A stretch of 64,000 bases of DNA from positions 17,794,001 through 17,858,000 of the forward strand of contig OZ059897.1 in the NCBI GenBank assembly GCA_964057225.1, in the 5' to 3' direction. The DNA is from Auanema rhodensis. Lineage: Eukaryota > Nematoda > Chromadorea > Rhabditida > Rhabditidae. Below the pieces are notes generated by a model, which ran no database searches, had not been told where the DNA came from, and worked only from the letters and a program-made list of their open reading frames with translations. Both the position numbers and the translations under genes were made by a program. Shown one piece after another: positions 50,897 to 63,885 of the stretch; positions within the stretch are counted from its first letter, which is position 1, and each line of letters opens with the position of its first letter.

Positions 50897-53800
50897 TAGT
50901 TATAATCGTTTGAAAAATGATGCATTAGTGTATGTTGAGTTTCCATGTACACTCAACATTGCTTCCAAAAACATTTTGACAAAAATTTTTTCGAAAAATT
51001 TCAAAATAATTTAGCAAAAAGTAGATGTTTTTAGATTCCATTTTTCAAGGCAAAGACGATGGACAATGTTATTCAACGAAAAAATTAATTCTTCAGGGTG
51101 AAAATCGAGGATATAAGTGTGAACTTATATCAGTTGATATCTCGGTGCATTTTTAAGCTAGCGCAAATCTGATAACACAGATCGACGCAGCTTAAAAATC
51201 CGCATCGAATTCACTATACTACATTGAGAAACGCTCAATACAAAAATTAGTTATAATCGTTTGAAAAATGATGCATTAGTGTATGTTGAGTTTCCATGTA
51301 CACTCAACATTGCTTCCAAAAACATTTTGACAAAAATTTTTTCGAAAAATTTCAAAATAATTTAGCAAAAAGTAGATGTTTTTAGATTTCATTTTCCAAG
51401 GCGAAGACGATGGACAATGTTATTCAACGAAAAAATTAATTCTTCAGGGTGAAAATCGAGGATATAAGTGTGAACTTATATCAGTTGATATCTCGGTGCA
51501 TTTTTAAGCTAGCGCAAATCTGATAACACAGATCGACGCAGCTTAAAAATCCGCATCGAATGCACTATACTACATCGAGAAACGCTTAATACAAAAATTA
51601 GTTATAATCGTTTGAAAAATGATGCATTAGTGTATGTTGAGTTTCCATGTACACTCAACATTGCTTCCAAAAACATTTTGACAAAAATTTTTTCGAAAAA
51701 TTTCAAAATAATTTAGCAAAAAGTAGATGTTTTTAGATTCCATTTTTCAAGGCAAAGACGATGGACAATGTTATTCAACGAAAAAAGTAATTCTTCAGGG
51801 TGAAAATCGAGGATATAAGTGTGAACTTATATCAGTTGATATCTCGGTGCATTTTTAAGCTAGCGCAAATCTGATAACACAGATCGACGCAGCTTAAAAA
51901 TCCGCATCGAATGCACTATACTACATTGAGAAACCCTTAATACAAAAATTAGTTATGATCGTTTGAAAAATGATGCATTAGTGTATGTTGAGTTTCCATG
52001 TACAATCAACATTGCTTCCAAAAACATTTTGACAAAAATTTTTTCGAAAAATTTCAAAATAATTTAGCAAAAAGTAGATGTTTTTAGATTCCATTTTTCA
52101 AGGCAAAGACGATGGACAATGTTATTCAACGAAAAAAGTAATTCTTCAGGGTGAAAATCGAGGATATAAGTGTGAACTTATATCAGTTGATATCTCGGTG
52201 CATTTTTAAGCTAGCGCAAATCTGATAACACAGATCGACGCAGCTTAAAAATCCGCATCGAATGCACTATACTACATTGAGAAACCCTTAATACAAAAAT
52301 TAGTTATGATCGTTTGAAAAATGATGCATTAGTGTATGTTGAGTTTCCATGTACACTCAACATTGCTTCCAAAAACATTTTGACAAAAATTTTTTCGAAA
52401 AATTTCAAAATAATTTAGCAAAAAGTAGATGTTTTTAGATTCCATTTTTCAAAGCAAAGACGATGGACAATGTTATTCAACGAAAAAAGTAATTCTTCAG
52501 GGTGAAAATCGAGGATATAAGTGTGAACTTATATCAGTTGATATCTCGGTGCATTTTTAAGCTAGCGCAAATCTGATAACACAGATCGACGCAGCTTAAA
52601 AATCCGCATCGAATGCACTATACTACATTGAGAAACGCTTAATACAAAAATTAGTTATAATCGTTTGAAAAATGATGCATTAGTGTATGTTGAGTTTCCA
52701 TGTACACTCAACATTGCTTCCAAAAACATTTTGACAAAAATTTTTTCGAAAAATTTCGAAATAATTTAGCAAAAAGTAGATGTTTTTAGATTTCATTTTC
52801 CAAGGAGAAGACGATGGACAATGTTATTCAACGAAAAAATTAATTCTTCAGGGTGAAAATCGAGGATATAAGTGTGAACTTATATCAGTTGATATCTCGG
52901 TGCATTTTTAAGCTAGCGCAAATCTGATAACACAGATCGACGCAGCTTAAAAATCCGCATCGAATGCACTATACTACATCGAGAAACGCTTAATACAAAA
53001 ATTAGTTATAATCGTTTGAAAAATGATGCATTAGTGTATGTTGAGTTTCCATGTACACTCAACATTGCTTCCAAAAACATTTTGACAAAAATTTTTTCGA
53101 AAAATTTCAAAATAATTTAGCAAAAAGTAGATGTTTTTAGATTCCATTTTTCAAGGCAAAGACGATGGACAATGTTATTCAACGAAAAAAGTAATTCTTC
53201 AGGGTGAAAATCGAGGATATAAGTGTGAACTTATATCAGTTGATATCTCGGTGCATTTTTAAGCTAGCGCAAATCTGATAACACAGATCGACGCAGCTTA
53301 AAAATCCGCATCGAATGCACTATACTACATTGAGAAACCCTTAATACAAAAATTAGTTATGATCGTTTGAAAAATGATGCATTAGTGTATGTTGAGTTTC
53401 CATGTACAATCAACATTGCTTCCAAAAACATTTTGACAAAAATTTTTTCGAAAAATTTCAAAATAATTTAGCAAAAAGTAGATGTTTTTAGATTCCATTT
53501 TTCAAGGCAAAGACGATGGACAATGTTATTCAACGAAAAAAGTAATTCTTCAGGGTGAAAATCGAGGATATAAGTGTGAACTTATATCAGTTGATATCTC
53601 GGTGCATTTTTAAGCTAGCGCAAATCTGATAACACAGATCGACGCAGCTTAAAAATCCGCATCGAATGCACTATACTACATTGAGAAACCCTTAATACAA
53701 AAATTAGTTATGATCGTTTGAAAAATGATGCATTAGTGTATGTTGAGTTTCCATGTACACTCAACATTGCTTCCAAAAACATTTTGACAAAAATTTTTTC

Positions 53801-56800
53801 GAAAAATTTCAAAATAATTTAGCAAAAAGTAGATGTTTTTAGATTCCATTTTTCAAAGCAAAGACGATGGACAATGTTATTCAACGAAAAAAGTAATTCT
53901 TCAGGGTGAAAATCGAGGATATAAGTGTGAACTTATATCAGTTGATATCTCGGTGCATTTTTAAGCTAGCGCAAATCTGATAACACAGATCGACGCAGCT
54001 TAAAAATCCGCATCGAATGCACTATACTACATTGAGAAACGCTTAATACAAAAATTAGTTATAATCGTTTGAAAAATGATGCATTAGTGTATGTTGAGTT
54101 TCCATGTACACTCAACATTGCTTCCAAAAACATTTTGACAAAAATTTTTTCGAAAAATTTCGAAATAATTTAGCAAAAAGTAGATGTTTTTAGATTTCAT
54201 TTTCCAAGGAGAAGACGATGGACAATGTTATTCAACGAAAAAATTAATTCTTCAGGGTGAAAATCGAGGATATAAGTGTGAACTTATATCAGTTGATATC
54301 TCGGTGCATTTTTAAGCTAGCGCAAATCTGATAACACAGATCGACGCAGCTTAAAAATCCGCATCGAATGCACTATACTACATCGAGAAACGCTTAATAC
54401 AAAAATTAGTTATAATCGTTTGAAAAATGATGCATTAGTGTATGTTGAGTTTCCATGTACACTCAACATTGCTTCCAAAAACATTTTGACAAAAATTTTT
54501 TCGAAAAATTTCAAAATAATTTAGCAAAAAGTAGATGTTTTTAGATTCCATTTTTCAAGGCAAAGACGATGGACAATGTTATTCAACGAAAAAAGTAATT
54601 CTTCAGGGTGAAAATCGAGGATATAAGTGTGAACTTATATCAGTTGATATCTCGGTGCATTTTTAAGCTAGCGCAAATCTGATAACACAGATCGACGCAG
54701 CTTAAAAATCCGCATCGAATGCACTATACTACATTGAGAAACGCTTAATACAAAAATTAGTTATAATCGTTTGAAAAATGATGCATTAGTGTATGTTGAG
54801 TTTCCATGTACACTCAACATTGCTTCCAAAAACATTTTGACAAAAATTTTTTCGAAAAATTTCAAAATAATTTAGCAAAAAGTAGATGTTTTTAGATTTC
54901 ATTTTCCAAGGCGAAGACGATGGACAATGTTATTCAACGAAAAAATTAATTCTTCAGGGTGAAAATCGAGGATATAAGTGTGAACTTATATCAGTTGATA
55001 TCTCGGTGCATTTTTAAGCTAGCGCAAATCTGATAACACAGATCGACGCAGCTTAAAAATCCGCATCGAATGCACTATACTACATCGAGAAACGCTTAAT
55101 ACAAAAATTAGTTATAATCGTTTGAAAAATGATGCATTAGTGCATGTTGAGTTTCCATGTACACTCAACATTGCTTCCAAAAACATTTTGACAAAAATTT
55201 TTTCGAAAAATTTCAAAATAATTTAGCAAAAAGTAGATGTTTTTAGATTTCATTTTTCAAGGCAAAGACGATGGACAATGTTATTCAACGAAAAAATTAA
55301 TTCTTCAGGGTGAAAATCGAGGATATAAGTGTGAACTTATATCAGTTGATATCTCGGTGCATTTTTAAGCTAGCGCAAATCTGATAACACAGATCGACGC
55401 AGCTTAAAAATCCGCATCGAATGCACTATACTACATTGAGAAACGCTTAATACAAAAATTAGTTATAATCGTTTGAAAAATGATGCATTAGTGTATGTTG
55501 AGTTTCCATGTACACTCAACATTGCTTCCAAAAACATTTTGACAAAAATTTTTTCGAAAAATTTCAAAATAATTTAGCAAAAAGTAGATGTTTTTAGATT
55601 TCATTTTCCAAGGCGAAGACGATGGACAATGTTATTCAACGAAAAAATTAATTCTTCAGGGTGAAAATCGAGGATATAAGTGTGAACTTATATCAGTTGA
55701 TATCTCGGTGCATTTTTAAGCTAGCGCAAATCTGATAACACAGATCGACGCAGCTTAAAAATCCGCATCGAATGCACTATACTACATCGAGAAACGCTTA
55801 ATACAAAAATTAGTTATAATCGTTTGAAAAATGATGCATTAGTGTATGTTGAGTTTCCATGTACACTCAACATTGCTTCCAAAAACATTTTGACAAAAAT
55901 TTTTTCGAAAAATTTCAAAATAATTTAGCAAAAAGTAGATGTTTTTAGATTTCATTTTTCAAGGCAAAGACGATGGACAATGTTATTCAACGAAAAAATT
56001 AATTCTTCAGGGTGAAAATCGAGGATATAAGTGTGAACTTATATCAGTTGATATCTCGGTGCATTTTTAAGCTAGCGCAAATCTGATAACACAGATCGAC
56101 GCAGCTTAAAAATCCGCATCGAATGCACTATACTACATTGAGAAACGCTTAATACAAAAATTAGTTATAATCGTTTGAAAAATGATGCATTAGTGTATGT
56201 TGAGTTTCCATGTACACTCAACATTGCTTCCAAAAACATTTTGACAAAAATTTTTTCGAAAAATTTCAAGATAATTTAGCAAAAAGTAGATGTTTTTAGA
56301 TTTCATTTTCCAAGGCGAAGACGATGGACAATGTTATTCAACGAAAAAATTAATTCTTCAGGGTGAAAATCGAGGATATAAGTGTGAACATATATCAGTT
56401 GATATCTCGGTGCATTTTTAAGCTAGCGCAAATCTGATAACACAGATCGACGCAGCTTAAAAATCCGCATCGAATGCACTATACTACATCGAGAAACGCT
56501 TAATACAAAAATTAGTTATAATCGTTTGAAAAATGATGCATTAGTGTATGTTGAGTTTCCATGTACACTCAACATTGCTTCCAAAAACATTTTGACAAAA
56601 ATTTTTTCGAAAAATTTCAAAATAATTTAGCAAAAAGTAGATGTTTTTAGATTTCATTTTTCAAGGCAAAGACGATGGACAATGTTATTCAACGAAAAAA
56701 GTAATTCTTCAGGGTGAAAATCGAGGATATAAGTGTGAACTTATATCAGTTGATATCTCGGTGCATTTTTAAGCTAGCGCAAATCTGATAACACAGATCG

Positions 56801-56863
56801 ACGCAGCTTAAAAATCCGCATCGAATGCACTATACTACATTGAGAAACGCTTAATACAAAAAT
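50897..56863. repeat. 13-unit repeat, copy 2, enlarged to 17 units by a 4-unit insertion
   Basis: Units 146-151 match units 133-138, and units 156-162 match units 139-145. Between them lie units 152-155 (53003-54406), a tandem copy of units 148-151 (51599-53002). The four-unit motif is AAACCCTT, GTACAATC with AAACCCTT, CAAAGC, then CGAAATAA with AAGGAGAAG. The order dates the events: the 13-unit duplication first, then the 4-unit expansion in one copy only. Confidence 0.85.
51599..54406. repeat. 4-unit tandem duplication (2 x 1404 bp)
   Basis: Units 148-151 and 152-155 are adjacent copies. AAGGAGAAG occurs at the end of each, and GTACAATC in the second unit of each (51950 and 53354). I noticed no difference between the copies. 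Confidence 0.85.
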
Positions 56864-58618
56864 TAGTTATAATCGTTTGAAAAATGATGCATTAGTGTAT
56901 GTTGAGTTTCCATGTACACTCAACATTGCTTCCAAAAACATTTTGACAAAAATTTTTTCGAAAAATTTCAAAATAATTTAGCAAAAAGTAGATGTTTTTA
57001 GATTCCATTTTTCAAGGCAAAGACGATGGACAATGTTATTCAACGAAAAAAGTAATTCTTCAGGGTGAAAATCGAGGATATAAGTGTGAACTTATATCAG
57101 TTGATATCTCGGTGCATTTTTAAGCTAGCGCAAATCTGATAACACAGATCGACGCAGCTTAAAAATCCGCATCGAATGCACTATACTACATCGAGAAACG
57201 CTTAATACAAAAATTAGTTATAATCGTTTGAAAAATGATGCATTAGTGTATGTTGAGTTTCCATGTACACTCAACATTGCTTCCAAAAACATTTTGACAA
57301 AAATTTTTTCGAAAAATTTCAAAATAATTTAGCAAAAAGTAGATGTTTTTAGATTCCATTTTTCAAGGCAAAGACGATGGACAATGTTATTCAACGAAAA
57401 AAGTAATTCTTCAGGGTGAAAATCGAGGATATAAGTGTGAACTTATATCAGTTGATATCTCGGTGCATTTTTAAGCTAGCGCAAATCTGATAACACAGAT
57501 CGACGCAGCTTAAAAATCCGCATCGAATGCACTATACTACATTGAGAAACGCTTAATACAAAAATTAGTTATAATCGTTTGAAAAATGATGCATTAGTGT
57601 ATGTTGAGTTTCCATGTACACTCAACATTGCTTCCAAAAACATTTTGACAAAAATTTTTTCGAAAAATTTCAAAATAATTTAGCAAAAAGTAGATGTTTT
57701 TAGATTTCATTTTTCAAGGCAAAGACGATGGACAATGTTATTCAACGAAAAAAGTAATTCTTCAGGGTGAAAATCGAGGATATAAGTGTGAACTTATATC
57801 AGTTGATATCTCGGTGCATTTTTAAGCTAGCGCAAATCTGATAACACAGATCGACGCAGCTTAAAAATCCGCATCGAATGCACTATACTACATCGAGAAA
57901 CGCTTAATACAAAAATTAGTTATAATCGTTTGAAAAATGATGCATTAGTGTATGTTGAGTTTCCATGTACACTCAACATTGCTTCCAAAAACATTTTGAC
58001 AAAAATTTTTTCGAAAAATTTCAAAATAATTTAGCAAAAAGTAGATGTTTTTAGATTCCATTTTTCAAGGCAAAGACGATGGACAATGTTATTCAACGAA
58101 AAAAGTAATTCTTCAGGGTGAAAATCGAGGATATAAGTGTGAACTTATATCAGTTGATATCTCGGTGCATTTTTAAGCTAGCGCAAATCTGATAACACAG
58201 ATCGACGCAGCTTAAAAATCCGCATCGAATGCACTATACTACATTGAGAAACGCTTAATACAAAAATTAGTTATAATCGTTTGAAAAATGATGCATTAGT
58301 GTATGTTGAGTTTCCATGTACACTCAACATTGCTTCCAAAAACATTTTGACAAAAATTTTTTCGAAAAATTTCAAAATAATTTAGCAAAAAGTAGATGTT
58401 TTTAGATTTCATTTTCCAAGGCGAAGACGATGGACAATGTTATTCAACGAAAAAATTAATTCTTCAGGGTGAAAATCGAGGATATAAGTGTGAACTTATA
58501 TCAGTTGATATCTCGGTGCATTTTTAAGCTAGCGCAAATCTGATAACACAGATCGACGCAGCTTAAAAATCCGCATCGAATGCACTATACTACATCGAGA
58601 AACGCTTAATACAAAAAT
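56864..58618. repeat. Units 163-167: alternating dimer region
   Basis: Here and in the flanking units the CATCGAG and CATTGAG alleles at offset 329 alternate strictly, giving a 702-bp period. Units 163 and 165 are hybrids that combine GTAATTC with CATCGAG. Unit 165 (57566) also has a TTTCATTTTTC head, so three normally linked sites have been reshuffled in it. Confidence 0.7.
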
Positions 58619-60724
58619 TAGTTATAATCGTTTGAAAAATGATGCATTAGTGTATGTTGAGTTTCCATGTACACTCAACATTGCTTCCAAAAACATTTTG
58701 ACAAAAATTTTTTCGAAAAATTTCAAAATAATTTAGCAAAAAGTAGATGTTTTTAGATTCCATTTTTCAAGGCAAAGACGATGGACAATGTTATTCAACG
58801 AAAAAAGTAATTCTTCAGGGTGAAAATCGAGGATATAAGTGTGAACTTATATCAGTTGATATCTCGGTGCATTTTTAAGCTAGCGCAAATCTGATAACAC
58901 AGATCGACGCAGCTTAAAAATCCGCATCGAATGCACTATACTACATTGAGAAACGCTTAATACAAAAATTAGTTATAATCGTTTGAAAAATGATGCATTA
59001 GTGTATGTTGAGTTTCCATGTACACTCAACATTGCTTCCAAAAACATTTTGACAAAAATTTTTTCGAAAAATTTCAAAATAATTTAGCAAAAAGTAGATG
59101 TTTTTAGATTTCATTTTCCAAGGCGAAGACGATGGACAATGTTATTCAACGAAAAAATTAATTCTTCAGGGTGAAAATCGAGGATATAAGTGTGAACTTA
59201 TATCAGTTGATATCTCGGTGCATTTTTAAGCTAGCGCAAATCTGATAACACAGATCGACGCAGCTTAAAAATCCGCATCGAATGCACTATACTACATCGA
59301 GAAACGCTTAATACAAAAATTAGTTATAATCGTTTGAAAAATGATGCATTAGTGCATGTTGAGTTTCCATGTACACTCAACATTGCTTCCAAAAACATTT
59401 TGACAAAAATTTTTTCGAAAAATTTCAAAATAATTTAGCAAAAAGTAGATGTTTTTAGATTTCATTTTTCAAGGCAAAGACGATGGACAATGTTATTCAA
59501 CGAAAAAATTAATTCTTCAGGGTGAAAATCGAGGATATAAGTGTGAACTTATATCAGTTGATATCTCGGTGCATTTTTAAGCTAGCGCAAATCTGATAAC
59601 ACAGATCGACGCAGCTTAAAAATCCGCATCGAATGCACTATACTACATTGAGAAACGCTTAATACAAAAATTAGTTATAATCGTTTGAAAAATGATGCAT
59701 TAGTGTATGTTGAGTTTCCATGTACACTCAACATTGCTTCCAAAAACATTTTGACAAAAATTTTTTCGAAAAATTTCAAAATAATTTAGCAAAAAGTAGA
59801 TGTTTTTAGATTTCATTTTCCAAGGCGAAGACGATGGACAATGTTATTCAACGAAAAAATTAATTCTTCAGGGTGAAAATCGAGGATATAAGTGTGAACT
59901 TATATCAGTTGATATCTCGGTGCATTTTTAAGCTAGCGCAAATCTGATAACACAGATCGACGCAGCTTAAAAATCCGCATCGAATGCACTATACTACATC
60001 GAGAAACGCTTAATACAAAAATTAGTTATAATCGTTTGAAAAATGATGCATTAGTGTATGTTGAGTTTCCATGTACACTCAACATTGCTTCCAAAAACAT
60101 TTTGACAAAAATTTTTTCGAAAAATTTCAAAATAATTTAGCAAAAAGTAGATGTTTTTAGATTTCATTTTTCAAGGCAAAGACGATGGACAATGTTATTC
60201 AACGAAAAAATTAATTCTTCAGGGTGAAAATCGAGGATATAAGTGTGAACTTATATCAGTTGATATCTCGGTGCATTTTTAAGCTAGCGCAAATCTGATA
60301 ACACAGATCGACGCAGCTTAAAAATCCGCATCGAATGCACTATACTACATTGAGAAACGCTTAATACAAAAATTAGTTATAATCGTTTGAAAAATGATGC
60401 ATTAGTGTATGTTGAGTTTCCATGTACACTCAACATTGCTTCCAAAAACATTTTGACAAAAATTTTTTCGAAAAATTTCAAGATAATTTAGCAAAAAGTA
60501 GATGTTTTTAGATTTCATTTTCCAAGGCAAAGACGATGGACAATGTTATTCAACGAAAAAATTAATTCTTCAGGGTGAAAATCGAGGATATAAGTGTGAA
60601 CATATATCAGTTGATATCTCGGTGCATTTTTAAGCTAGCGCAAATCTGATAACACAGATCGACGCAGCTTAAAAATCCGCATCGAATGCACTATACTACA
60701 TCGAGAAACGCTTAATACAAAAAT
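58619..60724. repeat. 6-unit block, third occurrence (2106 bp)
   Basis: Units 168-173 repeat units 156-161 (54407-56512), 12 units upstream, and units 139-144 (48440-50545). The series includes GTGCATG in the third unit (59321) and CAAGATAA with GAACATATATC in the sixth (60374). The sixth unit here has CCAAGGCAAAG where the other two have CCAAGGCGAAG, a single reversal or gene-conversion event. Confidence 0.8.
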
Positions 60725-61075
60725 TAGTTATAATCGTTTGAAAAATGATGCATTAGTGTATGTTGAGTTTCCATGTACACTCAACATTGCTTCCAAAAAC
60801 ATTTTGACAAAAATTTTTTCGAAAAATTTCAAAATAATTTAGCAAAAAGTAGATGTTTTTAGATTCCATTTTTCAAGGCAAAGACGATGGACAATGTTAT
60901 TCAACGAAAAAAGTAATTCTTCAGGGTGAAAATCGAGGATATAAGTGTGAACTTATATCAGTTGATATCTCGGTGCATTTTTAAGCTAGCGCAAATCTGA
61001 TAACACAGATCGACGCAGCTTAAAAATCCGCATCGAATGCACTATACTACATCGAGAAACGCTTAATACAAAAAT
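60725..61075. repeat. Unit 174, junction unit
   Basis: A TCCATTTTTC, GTAATTC, CATCGAG unit of the same type as unit 163 (56864). It separates the last copy of the 6-unit block from the right-hand segment with length variants. Two CATCGAG units in a row (173 and 174) break the alternation of the preceding region. Confidence 0.75.
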
Positions 61076-63885
61076 TAGTTATAATCGTTTGAAAAATGAT
61101 GCATTAGTGTATGTTGAGTTTCCATGTACACTCAACATTGCTTCCAAAAACATTTTGACAAAAATTTTTTTCGAAAAATTTCAAAATAATTTAGCAAAAA
61201 GTAGATGTTTTTAGATTCCATTTTTCAAGGCAAAGACGATGGACAATGTTATTCAACGAAAAAATTAATTCTTCAGGGTGAAAATCGAGGATATAAGTGT
61301 GAACTTATATCAGTTGATATCTTGGTGCATTTTTAAGCTAGCGCAAATCTGATAACACAGATCGACGCAGCTTAAAAATCCGCATCGAATGCACTATACT
61401 ACATTGAGAAACGCTTAATACAAAAATTAGTTATGATCGTTTGAAAAATGATGCATTAGTGTATGTTGAGTTTCCATGTACACTCAACATTGCTTCCAAA
61501 AACATTTTGACAAAAATTTTTTCGAAAAATTTCAAAATAATTTAGCAAAAAGTAGATGTTTTTAGATTCCATTTTTTCAAGGCAAAGACGATGGACAATG
61601 TTATTCAACGAAAAAAGTAATTCTTCAGGGTGAAAATCGAGGATATAAGTGTGAACTTATATCAGTTGATATCTTGGTGCATTTTTAAGCTAGCGCAAAT
61701 CTGATAACACAGATCGACGCAGCTTAAAAATCCGCATCGAATGCACTATACTACATTGAGAAACGCTTAATACAAAAATTAGTTATGATCGTTTGAAAAA
61801 TGATGCATTAGTGTATGTTGAGTTTCCATGTACACTCAACATTGCTTCCAAAAACATTTTGACAAAAATTTTTTCGAAAAATTTCAAAATAATTTAGCAA
61901 AAAGTAGATGTTTTTAGATTCCATTTTTTAAGGCAAAGACGATGGACAATGTTATTCAACGAAAAAAGTAATTCTTCAGGGTGAAAATCGAGGATATAAG
62001 TGTGAACTTATATCAGTTGATATCTCGGTGCATTTTTAAGCTAGCGCAAATCTGATAACACAGATCGACGCAGCTTAAAAATCCGCATCGAATGCACTAT
62101 ACTACATTGAGAAACGCTTAATACAAAAATTAGTTATAATCGTTTGAAAAATGATGCATTAGTGTATGTTGAGTTTCCATGTACACTCAACATTGCTTCC
62201 AAAAACATTTTGACAAAAATTTTTTCGAAAAATTTCAAAATAATTTAGCAAAAAGTAGATGTTTTTAGATTCCATTTTTTAAGGCAAAGACGATGGACAA
62301 TGTTATTCAACGAAAAAAGTAATTCTTCAGGGTGAAAATCGAGGATATAAGTGTGAACTTATATCAGTTGATATCTCGGTGCATTTTTAAGCTAGCGCAA
62401 ATCTGATAACACAGATCGACGCAGCTTAAAAATCCGCATCGAATGCACTATACTACATTGAGAAACGCTTAATACAAAAATTAGTTATAATCGTTTGAAA
62501 AATGATGCATTAGTGTATGTTGAGTTTCCATGTACACTCAACATTGCTTCCAAAAACATTTTGACAAAAATTTTTTCGAAAAATTTCAAAATAATTTAGC
62601 AAAAAGTAGATGTTTTTAGATTCCATTTTCCAAGGCGAAGACGATGGACAATCTTATTCAACGAAAAAATTAATTCTTCAGGGTGAAAATCGAGGATATA
62701 AGTGTGAACTTATATCAGTTGATATCTCGGTGCATTTTTAAGCTAGCGCAAATCTGATAACACAGATCGACGCAGCTTAAAAATCCGCATCGAATGCACT
62801 ATACTACATTGAGAAACCCTTAATACAAAAATTAGTTATGATCGTTTGAAAAATGATGCATTAGTGTATGTTGAGTTTCCATGTACACTCAACATTGCTT
62901 CCAAAAACAATTTGACAAAAATTTTTTCGAAAAATTTCAAAATAATTTAGCAAAAAGTAGATGTTTTTAGATTCCATTTTTTAAGGCAAAGACGATGGAC
63001 AATGTTATTCAACGAAAAAAGTAATTCTTCAGGGTGAAAATCGAGGATATAAGTGTGAACTTATATCAGTTGATATCTCGGTGCATTTTTAAGCTAGCGC
63101 AAATCTGATAACACAGATCGACGCAGCTTAAAAATCCGCATCGAATGCACTATACTACATTGAGAAACGCTTAATACAAAAATTAGTTATAATCGTTTGA
63201 AAAATGATGCATTAGTGTATGTTGAGTTTCCATGTACACTCAACATTGCTTCCAAAAACATTTTGACAAAAATTTTTTCGAAAAATTTCAAAATAATTTA
63301 GCAAAAAGTAGATGTTTTTAGATTCCATTTTCCAAGGCGAAGACGATGGACAATCTTATTCAACGAAAAAATTAATTCTTCAGGGTGAAAATCGAGGATA
63401 TAAGTGTGAACTTATATCAGTTGATATCTCGGTGCATTTTTAAGCTAGCGCAAATCTGATAACACAGATCGACGCAGCTTAAAAATCCGCATCGAATGCA
63501 CTATACTACATTGAGAAACCCTTAATACAAAAATTAGTTATGATCGTTTGAAAAATGATGCATTAGTGTATGTTGAGTTTCCATGTACACTCAACATTGC
63601 TTCCAAAAACATTTTGACAAAAATTTTTTCGAAAAATTTCAAAATAATTTAGCAAAAAGTAGATGTTTTTAGATTCCATTTTTCAAAGCAAAGACGATGG
63701 ACAATGTTATTCAACGAAAAAAGTAATTCTTCAGGGTGAAAATCGAGGATATAAGTGTGAACTTATATCAGTTGATATCTCGGTGCATTTTTAAGCTAGC
63801 GCAAATCTGATAACACAGATCGACGCAGCTTAAAAATCCGCATCGAATCCACTATACTACATTGAGAAACGCTTAATACAAAAAT
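61076..63885. repeat. Right segment: units 175-182 with T-run length changes
   Basis: Unit 175 has seven T at 61165-61171 where others have six. Unit 176 has six T at 61572-61577 where others have five. Units 177, 178 and 180 have CCATTTTTTAAGG, a C to T change that lengthens the same T-run without changing unit length. Units 179 and 181 share AATCTTATT and AAACCCTT, so 179-180 and 181-182 form a partly matching dimer. Unit 180 has ACAATTTGAC and unit 182 has GAATCCAC. This set of alleles is not seen elsewhere in the window. Confidence 0.8.
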
